Source of the DNA: Arenibacter echinorum
GTDB taxonomy: Bacteria > Bacteroidota > Bacteroidia > Flavobacteriales > Flavobacteriaceae
Direction of reading: 5' to 3'
DNA: 64,000 bases
Assembly (NCBI RefSeq): GCF_003259375.1
Contig: NZ_QLLN01000007.1
Location: 62,001 to 126,000 of the forward strand
The notes below the pieces were generated by a model. The model made no database searches. It saw only the letters and a program-made list of their open reading frames with translations, and was not told the DNA's origin. A program made the translations under genes and the position numbers. Of this stretch, positions 38,354-47,640 are shown piece by piece; the stretch's first letter is position 1, and every line of letters starts with the position of its first letter.

Positions 38354-39751
38354 CTACTGTTTCATTTGTGACCGCACCGATTTTATCCAAGTAGTATGTA
38401 ACTGTAATAGTTCGTTCAACTTCTTCGGATAGGACTTGGCCAAATTGTTCTTTTCACCAATGTCATTTTCCAAATTCAACAAGTATAATTTTTCCAACTC
38501 GATTTTCTTCCCTTCAACAACAGGTTCTCTTACATTTCCAATAAGTTTCCAAGGACCTTTGCGCACTGCCCATTGGGCCATTTTGTCGTCATAACTCCCC
38601 AATTGCCAGTGCACTACCTCATGACCTGATTCTTTTTTATTATCCAGAATAATGGGCATAAGACTTTTTCCATCCAAATTATCGGGCACTTTGGAGTTGG
38701 TCAATTCTGCTATAGTAGTAAACCAATCCATTTCCATACTCAACTGATCGCGAACTTCATTTGCGGGAATAATTCCCGGATAACGTATTATGGCCGGCAC
38801 ACGGATACCCCCTTCGAACAAACTGAATTTGCTTCCCCTATAAGGCCCAGCATTACCTCCTCCCCAAAATGCCCTTTCCTCCAAGGAATGCCCGTGATCT
38901 GATTGGAAAACAACAATAGTGTTATCCGCTATACCCATCTCGTCCAGATAATCCAAGACATTACCAATTTTCTCATCTGTATTGGACACGAAAGCGGCGT
39001 ATTCCCTTCTTGGCGTTGGAAGATCCTTGTAATGCTCCAACCACTTTGTGGTACCTTGATAGGGATAGTGCGGTGCATTAAACGCCCAATAAATAAAAAA
39101 AGGCTCATCCTGTCTATGGTTGATAACCTGTTTGACTTCTTCCACCATTAAATCGGAAAAATGTTGGCCATCATAATATACCTCCTCTGAATTTCTATAC
39201 AAGTCGTGTTTGTTGGGCCCGTCCCAATAAAAGGTGTGGGAATAATTATCAATGCAACCTCGCTGATGTCCGAAAAAATAATCAAATCCCTGTCCGTTGG
39301 GCAAGTTCTGTTCCCTATGTCCGAGGTGCCACTTACCAATCAGGGCCGTATAATAGCCATTGGGCTTAAGCATCTCTGCCATAGTGATCTGCTCGGTAGG
39401 CAATCCATGTTCCCCGCTAATTTCCGCTCGTTCGGGTATTGGAACATTACCCTCCAGACCTGCCCGTAAATTGGTCTTCCCGGTCATTAGGGCGGCACGT
39501 GATGGTGAACATACCGGTGCTCCAGCATAGAATTGGGTAAACCTTACCCCCTCCTTAGCCAATCTATCCATATTTGGGGTATGCAGGTCGGTAGCCCCAT
39601 AACTATTCAAATCTATGGATCCCTGGTCATCGGTCAAAATTACAATGACGTTGGGCCTGTTCTTCTCCGGAGTTTGGGAAAAAGCTCCATGGTAAAAAAG
39701 TAAAAAAAGCAATGCCAATTCAATGCCTATTGATTTTCTAAATACGTTCAT
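38354..39751 (-). CDS. Sulfatase (S1 family, Cys-type), exported (PUL 2)
   Basis: The 465-aa protein has a signal peptide ending GAFSQ. Its signature CSPSR has Cys81 as the formylglycine precursor, followed by AALMTGKTNLRAGLEG. Metal-site residues ILTDDQG and IGKWHLG are present. It shares the general length of single-domain arylsulfatases. It lies between the FAD oxidoreductase and a second sulfatase, all on the minus strand, with its own terminator. Sugar specificity cannot be told from sequence alone. Confidence 0.9.
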   Translation of the reverse strand: MNVFRKSIGIELALLFLLFYHGAFSQTPEKNRPNVIVILTDDQGSIDLNSYGATDLHTPNMDRLAKEGVRFTQFYAGAPVCSPSRAALMTGKTNLRAGLEGNVPIPERAEISGEHGLPTEQITMAEMLKPNGYYTALIGKWHLGHREQNLPNGQGFDYFFGHQRGCIDNYSHTFYWDGPNKHDLYRNSEEVYYDGQHFSDLMVEEVKQVINHRQDEPFFIYWAFNAPHYPYQGTTKWLEHYKDLPTPRREYAAFVSNTDEKIGNVLDYLDEMGIADNTIVVFQSDHGHSLEERAFWGGGNAGPYRGSKFSLFEGGIRVPAIIRYPGIIPANEVRDQLSMEMDWFTTIAELTNSKVPDNLDGKSLMPIILDNKKESGHEVVHWQLGSYDDKMAQWAVRKGPWKLIGNVREPVVEGKKIELEKLYLLNLENDIGEKNNLAKSYPKKLNELLQLHTTWIKSVRSQMKQ

Positions 39752-39870
39752 TTCGGTCTAATTAAAATTTAGTGGTGTATAAAGATTGCAAAAAATAAAT
39801 AAACCCATACCATGAAATGCAGATTTGTTGTGGTGTCAATTACTGGCATTAAAACATATTATAAAATGGA

Positions 39871-39906
39871 AAAAAAAAGGAACAGTGGTTTCCCAATGTT
39901 CCTTTG
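39871..39906 (-). terminator. Terminator of the second PUL 2 sulfatase
   Basis: Minus-strand arms AAAGGAACA and TGTTCCTTT are followed by eight or more T. Hairpin and flank match the terminator at 38263. Confidence 0.8.
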
Positions 39907-39938
39907 AACTAAACTAACTCAAGATTGACGGTATAGTA

Positions 39939-41804
39939 TTATTGATTTTTATTTGTACCTATCCTTTTTTCACCTTCGCTTATAATATCCTTGATATATA
40001 TAGTGTTGCTTCCTTCATCTTTTAAGGAATTCAACTTATAAACGTTGTCCAATTGACTCTTGAAATGAGCAAATGCCCCATCACCAATTTGCTGAATAGC
40101 ATTTATCGCAATCAATTTAATGCCTAGATGTTCCTCATTCAGATATTTAGAAATTGTTTCGCTTGCAATACCGGTTTGCCCAATTTGATATAAGGTTTTT
40201 GCGGCCAGAATAGCTACATCGGGGCAATCATCGTTCAATAATTCCTTTATAGCTTGCTGCGTATCCCATTCTTGGGCGGCAATCCGTGTCAGTCCTATTA
40301 AACTCCAATAGCGTACCGTGGCATTTTTATGGGTAATCCCTTTTTGAAATAGAGCATAGTTGTCCTCATCTCCGGTAGCCGACTTAATTGCAACATCTAC
40401 AATTTGCTCAATAGGATAATTTTCAGATTGGGCATACTCATATATTGTTCCTGTTCTATTAATTTCAATAAGCTCGGATTCCGGTATAAAAGAGGCATTC
40501 TTGGTATTGATGGCATTATCTATCAACTTCCCAAAAAGTTTTTCCTTTACTATTTTGTATTCTGGTTTATCTGCAAGATTATTGATCTCCCAAGGGTCAT
40601 TCTTCATATCGTATAGTTCCACAGTTGGTTTTTTCTCCCAAAAATAGCTTTGCGCTTCACTGCATTTCCCATTTCTATAGGCCTGCTCCCAAGCCCGGGC
40701 CGCAGCAGCTCTCCACAGATATGAAATATGCTGACCTGTAGGTCGATCGGGATAGAAATTATAAATGAGCCGATAACCTTTATCACATACCCCCAGCATA
40801 TAATCGATGCGTTCATCCATCCTGCCTCGAAAAAAATTGACATGGTCAGGTGCTTCAGAGTTATATTTTCCCAAAAATGGCTTTCCGTCCATATGCTCAG
40901 GCGTAGGAATCCCAGCGAGGCTCATGACCGTTGGACCAAAGTCTATAAAACTAACCAATCGATCGTCCGTGCCATTGGGCTTGGTAGGAGCCAGTTTCAT
41001 ATACTTTGGCGGAAATTTAATTAGGAGTGGTACACGTGTTCCCGTATCGTATAAAAACCTTTTGCTTCTTGGCAAAATGCCCCCGTGATCACCATAGAAG
41101 AAAACAATAGTGTTATCCTCTTGTCCACTTTTTTTAAGATCCTTTAGAATTTCCCCAACCTGTTTATCCATCAACGTGATGTTATCGTATGATTTTGCCC
41201 AATCCTTTCTAATATCCGGACTATCGGGATGATAAGGAGGTAAATTCATTTTTGAGGGATCATGGACAAGATCCTTAGGGTCATAATTATGGATTACGTG
41301 CTCATGCGAAATTCCTACATTAAAAATGGCAAAGAAAGGTTGGCCTTTCTTTTTATTCTTATAATGTGCCTTATCCGAGCTTTCGTCCCATATGTTCCGC
41401 TTCAACATGGACGAATTGTAATCTTCCTTGGCGTTATTTGTACAATAATAGCCCTTATCCATTAAATACTGGGAATAGCTCCTTATATAAGAAGGAATGT
41501 TATAGGTGCTTCTCATGTTATGAGTACCAGTGGTGGAGGCGTACATCCCTGTAATCAAGGTGGATCTGGCAGGGGCACAAACAGGGGTATTGGCGAAGGC
41601 ATTAAGATAACGGGTACCTTCAGTTGCCAATTTGTCCAAGTTGGGTGTAATGGCATTGGCATCGCCATAGCAACCTAAATAGGGGCTTAGGTCTTCGGCT
41701 ACAATCCAGAGAATATTCGGCAATTCGGTCTTAGATTGGGAAAAGGAAAAGTTGGCCGACAAGAGACCTAATACTGAAATATATAGAATTAATTTTGAGT
41801 ACAT
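39939..41804 (-). CDS. Sulfatase with C-terminal HEAT-like repeats, exported (PUL 2)
   Basis: The 621-aa product starts at the signal peptide MYSKLILYISVLGLLSANFS rather than 12 codons upstream. The sulfatase domain has WIVAEDLS at its metal site and the signature CAPAR (Cys76) followed by STLITGMYASTTGTHNMRS. Residues about 455-621 form helical HEAT-like repeats (NATVRYWSLIGLTRIA, CPDVAILAAKTLYQIG and LGIKLIAINAIQQIG). The helical extension may serve in docking or substrate selection. CxPAR with Ala is a normal variant. Confidence 0.88.
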   Translation of the reverse strand: MYSKLILYISVLGLLSANFSFSQSKTELPNILWIVAEDLSPYLGCYGDANAITPNLDKLATEGTRYLNAFANTPVCAPARSTLITGMYASTTGTHNMRSTYNIPSYIRSYSQYLMDKGYYCTNNAKEDYNSSMLKRNIWDESSDKAHYKNKKKGQPFFAIFNVGISHEHVIHNYDPKDLVHDPSKMNLPPYHPDSPDIRKDWAKSYDNITLMDKQVGEILKDLKKSGQEDNTIVFFYGDHGGILPRSKRFLYDTGTRVPLLIKFPPKYMKLAPTKPNGTDDRLVSFIDFGPTVMSLAGIPTPEHMDGKPFLGKYNSEAPDHVNFFRGRMDERIDYMLGVCDKGYRLIYNFYPDRPTGQHISYLWRAAAARAWEQAYRNGKCSEAQSYFWEKKPTVELYDMKNDPWEINNLADKPEYKIVKEKLFGKLIDNAINTKNASFIPESELIEINRTGTIYEYAQSENYPIEQIVDVAIKSATGDEDNYALFQKGITHKNATVRYWSLIGLTRIAAQEWDTQQAIKELLNDDCPDVAILAAKTLYQIGQTGIASETISKYLNEEHLGIKLIAINAIQQIGDGAFAHFKSQLDNVYKLNSLKDEGSNTIYIKDIISEGEKRIGTNKNQ

Positions 41805-41977
41805 CTTTAAAGATTTTTCATTTATGATGGGTTGGATCATTTATATTTTATCCCTAATTTTTATAGAATTTCCGAGATTCCATAAAGGGAGTAAATGGTT
41901 GTCCAAAAATTTGGCAATAACACATCCTAATACTTATACCTATTCCATTTTTTGGAACACAGCTCCCAAACGAAAGG

Positions 41978-41998
41978 TTTTCATAAGGCTAATGGGTA
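41978..41998 (-). repeat. 21-bp core of the oxidoreductase 3' end, isolated copy
   Basis: Twenty of 21 bases match the segment that encodes THWPYE at the end of the FAD oxidoreductase (TACCCATT, then A instead of G, then GCCTTATGAAAA on the minus strand). The flanks are unrelated. It lies in the 350-bp gap between the sulfatase and susD of PUL 2. Confidence 0.5.
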
Positions 41999-42033
41999 AA
42001 TAATTTTACAGGTTTACCCCACAAAGTAAAACA

Positions 42034-42127
42034 CTAAAAAAAAAGAGTCTGAACAAAAATTATCGTTTTTAGCCATAAAATATTTACAACAGCTATATAA
42101 ATCAATAAATTTTCGTTCAGCCTCTTA
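42034..42127 (-). terminator. Long-looped terminator after susD (PUL 2)
   Basis: On the minus strand arms near AAGAGGCTGAACGAAAA and TTTTTGTTCAGACTCTT enclose about 45 nt and are followed by a long T-run. It lies 29 bp after the susD stop. Confidence 0.65.
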
Positions 42128-42155
42128 TTAAAAACTTTTATATGGAGCCTAGCTC

Positions 42156-43967
42156 CTAATATCCCGGATTTTGTTCAATATTTGGATTTTGATCTATAAC
42201 ATCTTGTGGAATTGGGCTCATATATTGTTTGGCCTCAAACTTGGCCGTATATTTCACCTCTTCCTCGACGCTGTAGACCCAAGTACCAGAATTATCCACG
42301 GGGCTTGAATTCCTGATGACCATATTGTGTCTTGGGACTCCCATAGTCTCCTCCTGCTGCATCAAGCGCTTGTTGTCAAAATATCTCTTGTTCTCAAAAC
42401 ACAGTTCTACCCTACGTTCCTTATGGATTGCTTCTCTCATCTCTTCTTTGCTGAGGCCGGCCGGAAGGTCTGGAAGATCTGAACGATCCCTGACTCTGTT
42501 GATAGCATTGTAGACAGATGGATCCGGCCCAACGGCTTCGTTCTGCGCCTCGGCATAGTTCAATAGAACTTCTGCATACCTATAGAAAACATCATTTTGT
42601 CCGCTGGCATCGTTTCCAGGGGCCGCATCTGGATTCAATCGTTTCTTTTGGTAATAGCCAGAATCCCCAACATCGGTCTTACCTGCAAGGTCTATCTGGT
42701 TGGTCTTGTCTGGATTGGCATAGGTCTCATCGATACGGGTATAGATAATATCCTCTGTAGGCATCCAATCCAATTTGTAAGTAGCCCCGTCATAAACAAT
42801 GAAATCATAGAAGCGCTTTTCCCTGTTTTCATAAGGGTTTTGAGGATCATACCCGGAAGCCGGGTCGGTAATAGGCAATCCATTGGCCATGGCAAACTGA
42901 TCTACCAATTCCTGGGTAGGGTTATAATTCCCCCAGGTCAGGTAATTGCCCAATACATAGGTAGGTCCACCGCGTCTTTCATAATTGGATCCCATTCCGC
43001 CCACATTGGCCACAATTTGTCTATCCCAAATAATCTCCACATTGTATTCATTGGAAGCCCGCCAAAGATTTGGAAGGTCGTCGAACAGATCATAGGTGCC
43101 ATCATAAAGATCGATAAACCTTTTGTTCGTCGCCGCCGCAGTCGCCCAACGTCCAGCATCAGCTGTTGCGAAATGCACGAAATTTCCAGGATCCGAAAGA
43201 TATGCAGTACCGCTGTTGAACAAAGGACTTGCGGCAAACAATTCCAGCCATCCTTTTAGAGCTAGGGCAGCTCCCAAGGTGGCGCGACCTGCGTCACCAT
43301 TCCCGTTATTATATTTTACTTCCAAACTACCATCATCAACGATAGCACCAAGTTCTCCCGTAATAAAATTAAAGGTTTCTTCGAATGTTGATCTGGGAAC
43401 CAGGAGTTCATCCTCGCTCATGGTATTTCTGTCCAGTGGCTCAGTGATAATAGGCAAGCCGCCAACATGCATAAAGTACTCGCTATAAAAGAAAGCTCGT
43501 AAAAACCTAAGTTCGGCCACCCGTTGTACGTAATACTCGTCCGAATAGTTTTCCCTGTTCTCCTCCAATTTTTGAATTCCCGTGTTGCATTTCCTCAATT
43601 TTACGAAAAAGTTTCTCCAAGTATACCCATTTGTAGGGCCATAAGTACCGCCCCATGGGCTATCATTGCTAGAGGATGGTGCCTGACATATTCCCTGTCT
43701 CCAGTTGGAAGCCGTATAGTAATGACTAATGTTGTAGTCATCGGTATAATAATCCAATTGCTCCGCCAGTGTACAAATCCTGGGAATTTCACTGTAGACG
43801 TCATTGATAAAGATATCGGCATTGGCTTCTGAGGCCCATTGGGTGGCATCGGTTAGTTTGGATTTATTCTCGTTCTCCAGAAAATCCTCCGTATCACATG
43901 AAATGGCACCCAATAAGAGCGATGCACAGATTCCAATAGTACTGATTTTATATATTAATCCTTTCAT
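42156..43967 (-). CDS. SusD/RagB-family outer-membrane lipoprotein (PUL 2)
   Basis: The 603-aa protein is a large SusD homologue. I start at MKGLIYKISTIG so that the lipobox (GAISC, Cys24) is in place. It contains WASEANADIFINDVYSEIPR early, VAELRFLRAFFYSEYFMHVGG mid-protein, and the C-terminal signature YRYAEVLLNYAEAQNEA, AINRVRDRSDLPDLP and HKERRVELCFENKRYFD. It binds glycan at the cell surface over its SusC partner. It follows susC by 19 bp. It is unrelated in detail to the PUL 1 SusD, so the two loci target different substrates. Confidence 0.94.
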   Translation of the reverse strand: MKGLIYKISTIGICASLLLGAISCDTEDFLENENKSKLTDATQWASEANADIFINDVYSEIPRICTLAEQLDYYTDDYNISHYYTASNWRQGICQAPSSSNDSPWGGTYGPTNGYTWRNFFVKLRKCNTGIQKLEENRENYSDEYYVQRVAELRFLRAFFYSEYFMHVGGLPIITEPLDRNTMSEDELLVPRSTFEETFNFITGELGAIVDDGSLEVKYNNGNGDAGRATLGAALALKGWLELFAASPLFNSGTAYLSDPGNFVHFATADAGRWATAAATNKRFIDLYDGTYDLFDDLPNLWRASNEYNVEIIWDRQIVANVGGMGSNYERRGGPTYVLGNYLTWGNYNPTQELVDQFAMANGLPITDPASGYDPQNPYENREKRFYDFIVYDGATYKLDWMPTEDIIYTRIDETYANPDKTNQIDLAGKTDVGDSGYYQKKRLNPDAAPGNDASGQNDVFYRYAEVLLNYAEAQNEAVGPDPSVYNAINRVRDRSDLPDLPAGLSKEEMREAIHKERRVELCFENKRYFDNKRLMQQEETMGVPRHNMVIRNSSPVDNSGTWVYSVEEEVKYTAKFEAKQYMSPIPQDVIDQNPNIEQNPGY

Positions 43968-43986
43968 GGTTTTTATGATTTTTAAG

Positions 43987-46900
43987 TTAAAAAGAAATAT
44001 CGACTCCAAAAGACAATGTCTTAGTAATAGGATAGGAGTTTTCACGATCGGTATACCCCAATTCTGGGTCTATAAAATCCAATTTACTTATGGTAAACAG
44101 GTTCTGTCCCGTTAAACGCAAACTTATCGATTCCATATTTAGCTTTTCGGACACGCTTTTTGGAAGGGTATAACCCAAAACTGCAGTTTTAAGACGTACG
44201 TATCCTGTATCTACCATCCAAAAATCTGAAGCTTGCGTATTGTTGGAATATGGTGAGGGTGTAGCCCTGGGATAACTTGCATTTTGATGGTCCGGGGTCC
44301 ATCTGTTGTTGAAATATTCATACGAGGTATTACTTCCATTATTGGCAAAAGGGGATGTCAAAAAAGTTTGGATATTAATGTCCGAATTAGCCACCCCCTG
44401 GAAAAATAAGGAAAGGTTAAAGCCCTTATACTCCGCCGTGGTGTTAAAACCATAGGTAACCGACGGGTAAACAGGATTACCTATTACCGTTTGGTCATTC
44501 GAATCGATTATCCCATCAGGTGTGCCATCAGGGCCACTTAAATCCGCATACCTAACGTCTCCTGGGTGCAAATCCCCAAATTGTACCACGTTATAGCCAT
44601 CCGTACTGTTTATAATTCCGTCTCCGTTGATATCATCGGCCGTAGAGAAAAGACCCAAAGATTTATAACCATAGGGCGTTCCAAAGGGTCGTCCTACCCT
44701 AGTTCTATTAGGATTGTCCCTTTCCGCATCCGATTGGAACACTTCCAACATATTGTTCTCGGCATAGCTAAGGTTGGCATTAAGGGAAAATCGAAAACCA
44801 TTATCCCACATTTTTTGGGTTCCCAATCCCACTTCAAATCCGTTGTTATCCATAGACCCCTTGTTTTCTTGGGAGAGGGCCAAACCATATTCAACCGGCA
44901 CAGTAACCTGCGGTGCAAGAAGCATTCCAGTTCGATCCTCGTGGAAGAAGTCGAACTCCATATTAAAAAGACCGTTCCACATAGTAAGGTCAAAACCTAT
45001 ATCAAATTTGGTCGATATTTCCCATGTAATATTGGGGTTGGGCTCTGTACTTACCCTAGACCCCTGTACAAGGCTTCCATTTCCAAAGGCATAGGCGTTA
45101 CCACGTAAATCGTATCCTGCCAAATATTGAAATGCGGCAAGATTGCCATCGATATAGGGAAGGTTCCCCGATTTACCCCAGGAGGACCTAACCTTTAAAC
45201 TATTGACGGAGGTCATCTCCTTCATAAAACTTTCCTCAGATATTCTCCATGCGGCTGAAAAAGCTGGGAAATAGCCCCAACGTTCTCCTGGTGCAAAGGA
45301 ATAGTGTCCATCATACCTACCAGAGGCTTCCAGGATATATTTATCCTTAAAAGTATATCCTAAACGATATACATAACCGATCTCACTTGCAGTTCCTGAA
45401 GATCCGCCATTATCATAATCCAATTTATCTGAACTTCCCAAGCTCAACTCATCTATTTCAATAGCAAAATTGTTCCTACGGGCATTGAAAAAGTCATTTT
45501 TGGTCTCGCGAGCCTCTGCCACGAACAAGGCGGAAACACTATGGTCCCCAAAAATACGATCATAATTAAGGTACCCTTGATAGGTGAATTTTGTTTGCCT
45601 ACGGTTTTCCACCTGCAGCCAAGTATATGGCTGTCCGGCACCTTCCTGCAGGGAAATTGCCTCGGTATAGGTATAAGGTTGCTGATCCAGGTCAATATTA
45701 TAAAAAATAAAAGGGACGTGCCAAAGTTTATCATTGTTCGTAGTGGGGTCATAACTAAAAACCCCCTTCACCTTTAATCCAGGAATAAAAGGTAATTCTT
45801 GTTCAACATAAACCGAACTGAGTAAGGTATTATCCTCATCCTTGCGATAACCTTCGGACTCCAATACCCCTACTGGGCTACCTCCCGAAGATTCGCCCCA
45901 TTTGTCCCCTTCCGGGTATCTCAAGGTTTGTATAGGCACAAACTTATAGAAACTTCTCATTAAGTGGGTCAGGTTTTCATCGGCATCGATACCGTCCGTA
46001 TGCTCTATAGAACCGTAAAGTGACATTCCGAACTTGGTGGTCTTGGTGGCCTGAATATCCAAACTCATGTTGTAGTTATACCGTTGGTAGCCTACGGGGT
46101 CAAAAATTCCCTCTTGATCAAAGTAACCCAGACCGGCATTATATTTTATCACATCGGTCCCTCCACTTATCTGGAAGTTGTTAATGGATACCCCTGTATT
46201 TTTTGCAAACTCATCCGTAAAATTGGAGTCTGGGTATTTGTATGGATCTGACAAGTGTAATTGGTTGTAATCGGCTATAAGGCCTGGATCATTCGGAGGA
46301 GTAGTTCCCGAAGGGTTTAAATTAAAGTATCCTTCATTCTGCAAGGCCATATAATCCCGGGCACTCAGCATTTCTGGAAGGTAGGTCGGGTTTTGAAAAC
46401 CATAAGAACTGCTCAAACTGATTGTAGGTTTACCAGTCTTGCCTTTTTTGGTAGTAATAACAATAACCCCATTGGCACCCCCAATACCAAAAGGCGCAAC
46501 TGCGGCCGCATCCTTAAGTACGGTTACGGACTCGATTACATTGGGGTCTATTTGGCTCATGTTGTCCCTGCGTATTCCATCTACCACGATCAAAGGGCTA
46601 GTATTACCCGTAGAGACAACCCCTCGAATATAAATATCCGGGTTATCACTTCCAGGAGCACCACCATTTGGCCTCATACTAACACCGGTCATCCTACCGG
46701 CAAGATTCTGGGAAACATTGGAAGTAGGGATGCTCGCTATTTCCTTCCCTTGCATAGTACTTACCGAACCAGTTAAGGTAGACTTCTTTTGGGTGGCATA
46801 TCCTACCACAACAATTTCATCAAGGCCAGCGGCATCCTCTTTTAGAATAACTGAGATATCCGTTCTTCCATTAAGAGCGACTTCTTGTGTTGCAAATCCA

Positions 46901-47481
46901 ATATATGATATTACAAGCGTTGCATTTTCACTGTCCAATTGAATTGAAAACTTACCGTCAAAATCGGCCTGGGTACCATTGGTAGTGCCTTTTTCTACAA
47001 TATTGGCTCCTGGCATAGGGACGCCAGATTCATCGGTAATTAGACCCGAAACCAGAACTTGATCCTGTTTAGTGTCATTTTGGGATTGTTTAGAAACCGT
47101 TTGAGGAATTTTTAAATTTTCGTCTTGAGTTAAGATAATTTGTGTCCCGCGCACTTTATATACGGTGTGTGTACTACCAAATAAACTTCTCAATACGGTA
47201 TCAATGTGCTCCTTATTAACACTCAAGGATAATTTACGCTGTAGGTTTACATCCTTTACCTTATAAATAAATCGGAATTTCGTAGTAGATTCAATGTCAT
47301 CAATAATGTCCCGCACTGTAGCGTTCTCTACGGCCAAGGTAACCTTAGTCTTTTGCGCATAGCTATCATTGGCCTGTAAACCTAATAGAGTGGTAAACAA
47401 CAGTAGCGTGGTCAGTTTCATTTTTAAGTCAAATTTCAACAAAGGTTTGCCTAACCTCCGCTGGTTAAGTGGTTTTTTCAT
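43987..47481 (-). CDS. SusC/RagA TonB-dependent transporter with STN signalling domain (PUL 2)
   Basis: The 1164-aa protein opens with a 20-residue basic extension and then a signal peptide (MKLTTLLLFTTLLGLQAND). An STN domain follows (about 46-115), then a carboxypeptidase-regulatory domain (VSGLITDESGVPMPGANIVE, about 145-220), a plug (VVVGYATQKKSTLTGS and IVVDGIRRDN), and a barrel ending LSFGVDISF. The STN domain fits regulation through the adjacent FecR and sigma factor. The N-terminal extension is common in flavobacterial SusC proteins. Confidence 0.95.
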   Translation of the reverse strand: MKKPLNQRRLGKPLLKFDLKMKLTTLLLFTTLLGLQANDSYAQKTKVTLAVENATVRDIIDDIESTTKFRFIYKVKDVNLQRKLSLSVNKEHIDTVLRSLFGSTHTVYKVRGTQIILTQDENLKIPQTVSKQSQNDTKQDQVLVSGLITDESGVPMPGANIVEKGTTNGTQADFDGKFSIQLDSENATLVISYIGFATQEVALNGRTDISVILKEDAAGLDEIVVVGYATQKKSTLTGSVSTMQGKEIASIPTSNVSQNLAGRMTGVSMRPNGGAPGSDNPDIYIRGVVSTGNTSPLIVVDGIRRDNMSQIDPNVIESVTVLKDAAAVAPFGIGGANGVIVITTKKGKTGKPTISLSSSYGFQNPTYLPEMLSARDYMALQNEGYFNLNPSGTTPPNDPGLIADYNQLHLSDPYKYPDSNFTDEFAKNTGVSINNFQISGGTDVIKYNAGLGYFDQEGIFDPVGYQRYNYNMSLDIQATKTTKFGMSLYGSIEHTDGIDADENLTHLMRSFYKFVPIQTLRYPEGDKWGESSGGSPVGVLESEGYRKDEDNTLLSSVYVEQELPFIPGLKVKGVFSYDPTTNNDKLWHVPFIFYNIDLDQQPYTYTEAISLQEGAGQPYTWLQVENRRQTKFTYQGYLNYDRIFGDHSVSALFVAEARETKNDFFNARRNNFAIEIDELSLGSSDKLDYDNGGSSGTASEIGYVYRLGYTFKDKYILEASGRYDGHYSFAPGERWGYFPAFSAAWRISEESFMKEMTSVNSLKVRSSWGKSGNLPYIDGNLAAFQYLAGYDLRGNAYAFGNGSLVQGSRVSTEPNPNITWEISTKFDIGFDLTMWNGLFNMEFDFFHEDRTGMLLAPQVTVPVEYGLALSQENKGSMDNNGFEVGLGTQKMWDNGFRFSLNANLSYAENNMLEVFQSDAERDNPNRTRVGRPFGTPYGYKSLGLFSTADDINGDGIINSTDGYNVVQFGDLHPGDVRYADLSGPDGTPDGIIDSNDQTVIGNPVYPSVTYGFNTTAEYKGFNLSLFFQGVANSDINIQTFLTSPFANNGSNTSYEYFNNRWTPDHQNASYPRATPSPYSNNTQASDFWMVDTGYVRLKTAVLGYTLPKSVSEKLNMESISLRLTGQNLFTISKLDFIDPELGYTDRENSYPITKTLSFGVDISF

Positions 47482-47488
47482 ATTTTTG

Positions 47489-47575
47489 AATGTTTAAGTG
47501 TGGTTAGTAAATAATTACTCGATCACTCTTTTTAACCGGGAAATGTTAGCGCATTTTCCGGTTCTTTTTTATGAA
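47489..47575 (+). ncRNA. Predicted antisense sRNA between susC and fecR (PUL 2)
   Basis: On the plus strand TATTTTTG (47481-47488) lies opposite the susC start codon, the same offset as in PUL 1. A hairpin with arms AACCGGGAAAT and ATTTTCCGGTT (47533-47563) is followed by a T-run (ttcttttttat). The predicted transcript is about 80 nt and antisense to the susC leader. No good -33 TTTG is visible. The shared layout with PUL 1 is the main support. Confidence 0.5.
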
Positions 47576-47640
47576 TTCAGAGTGACGAAGATTCAATTCG
47601 AAATTCTATGTCATAGTTTATTTGTTTTAGGGTTCTACTT

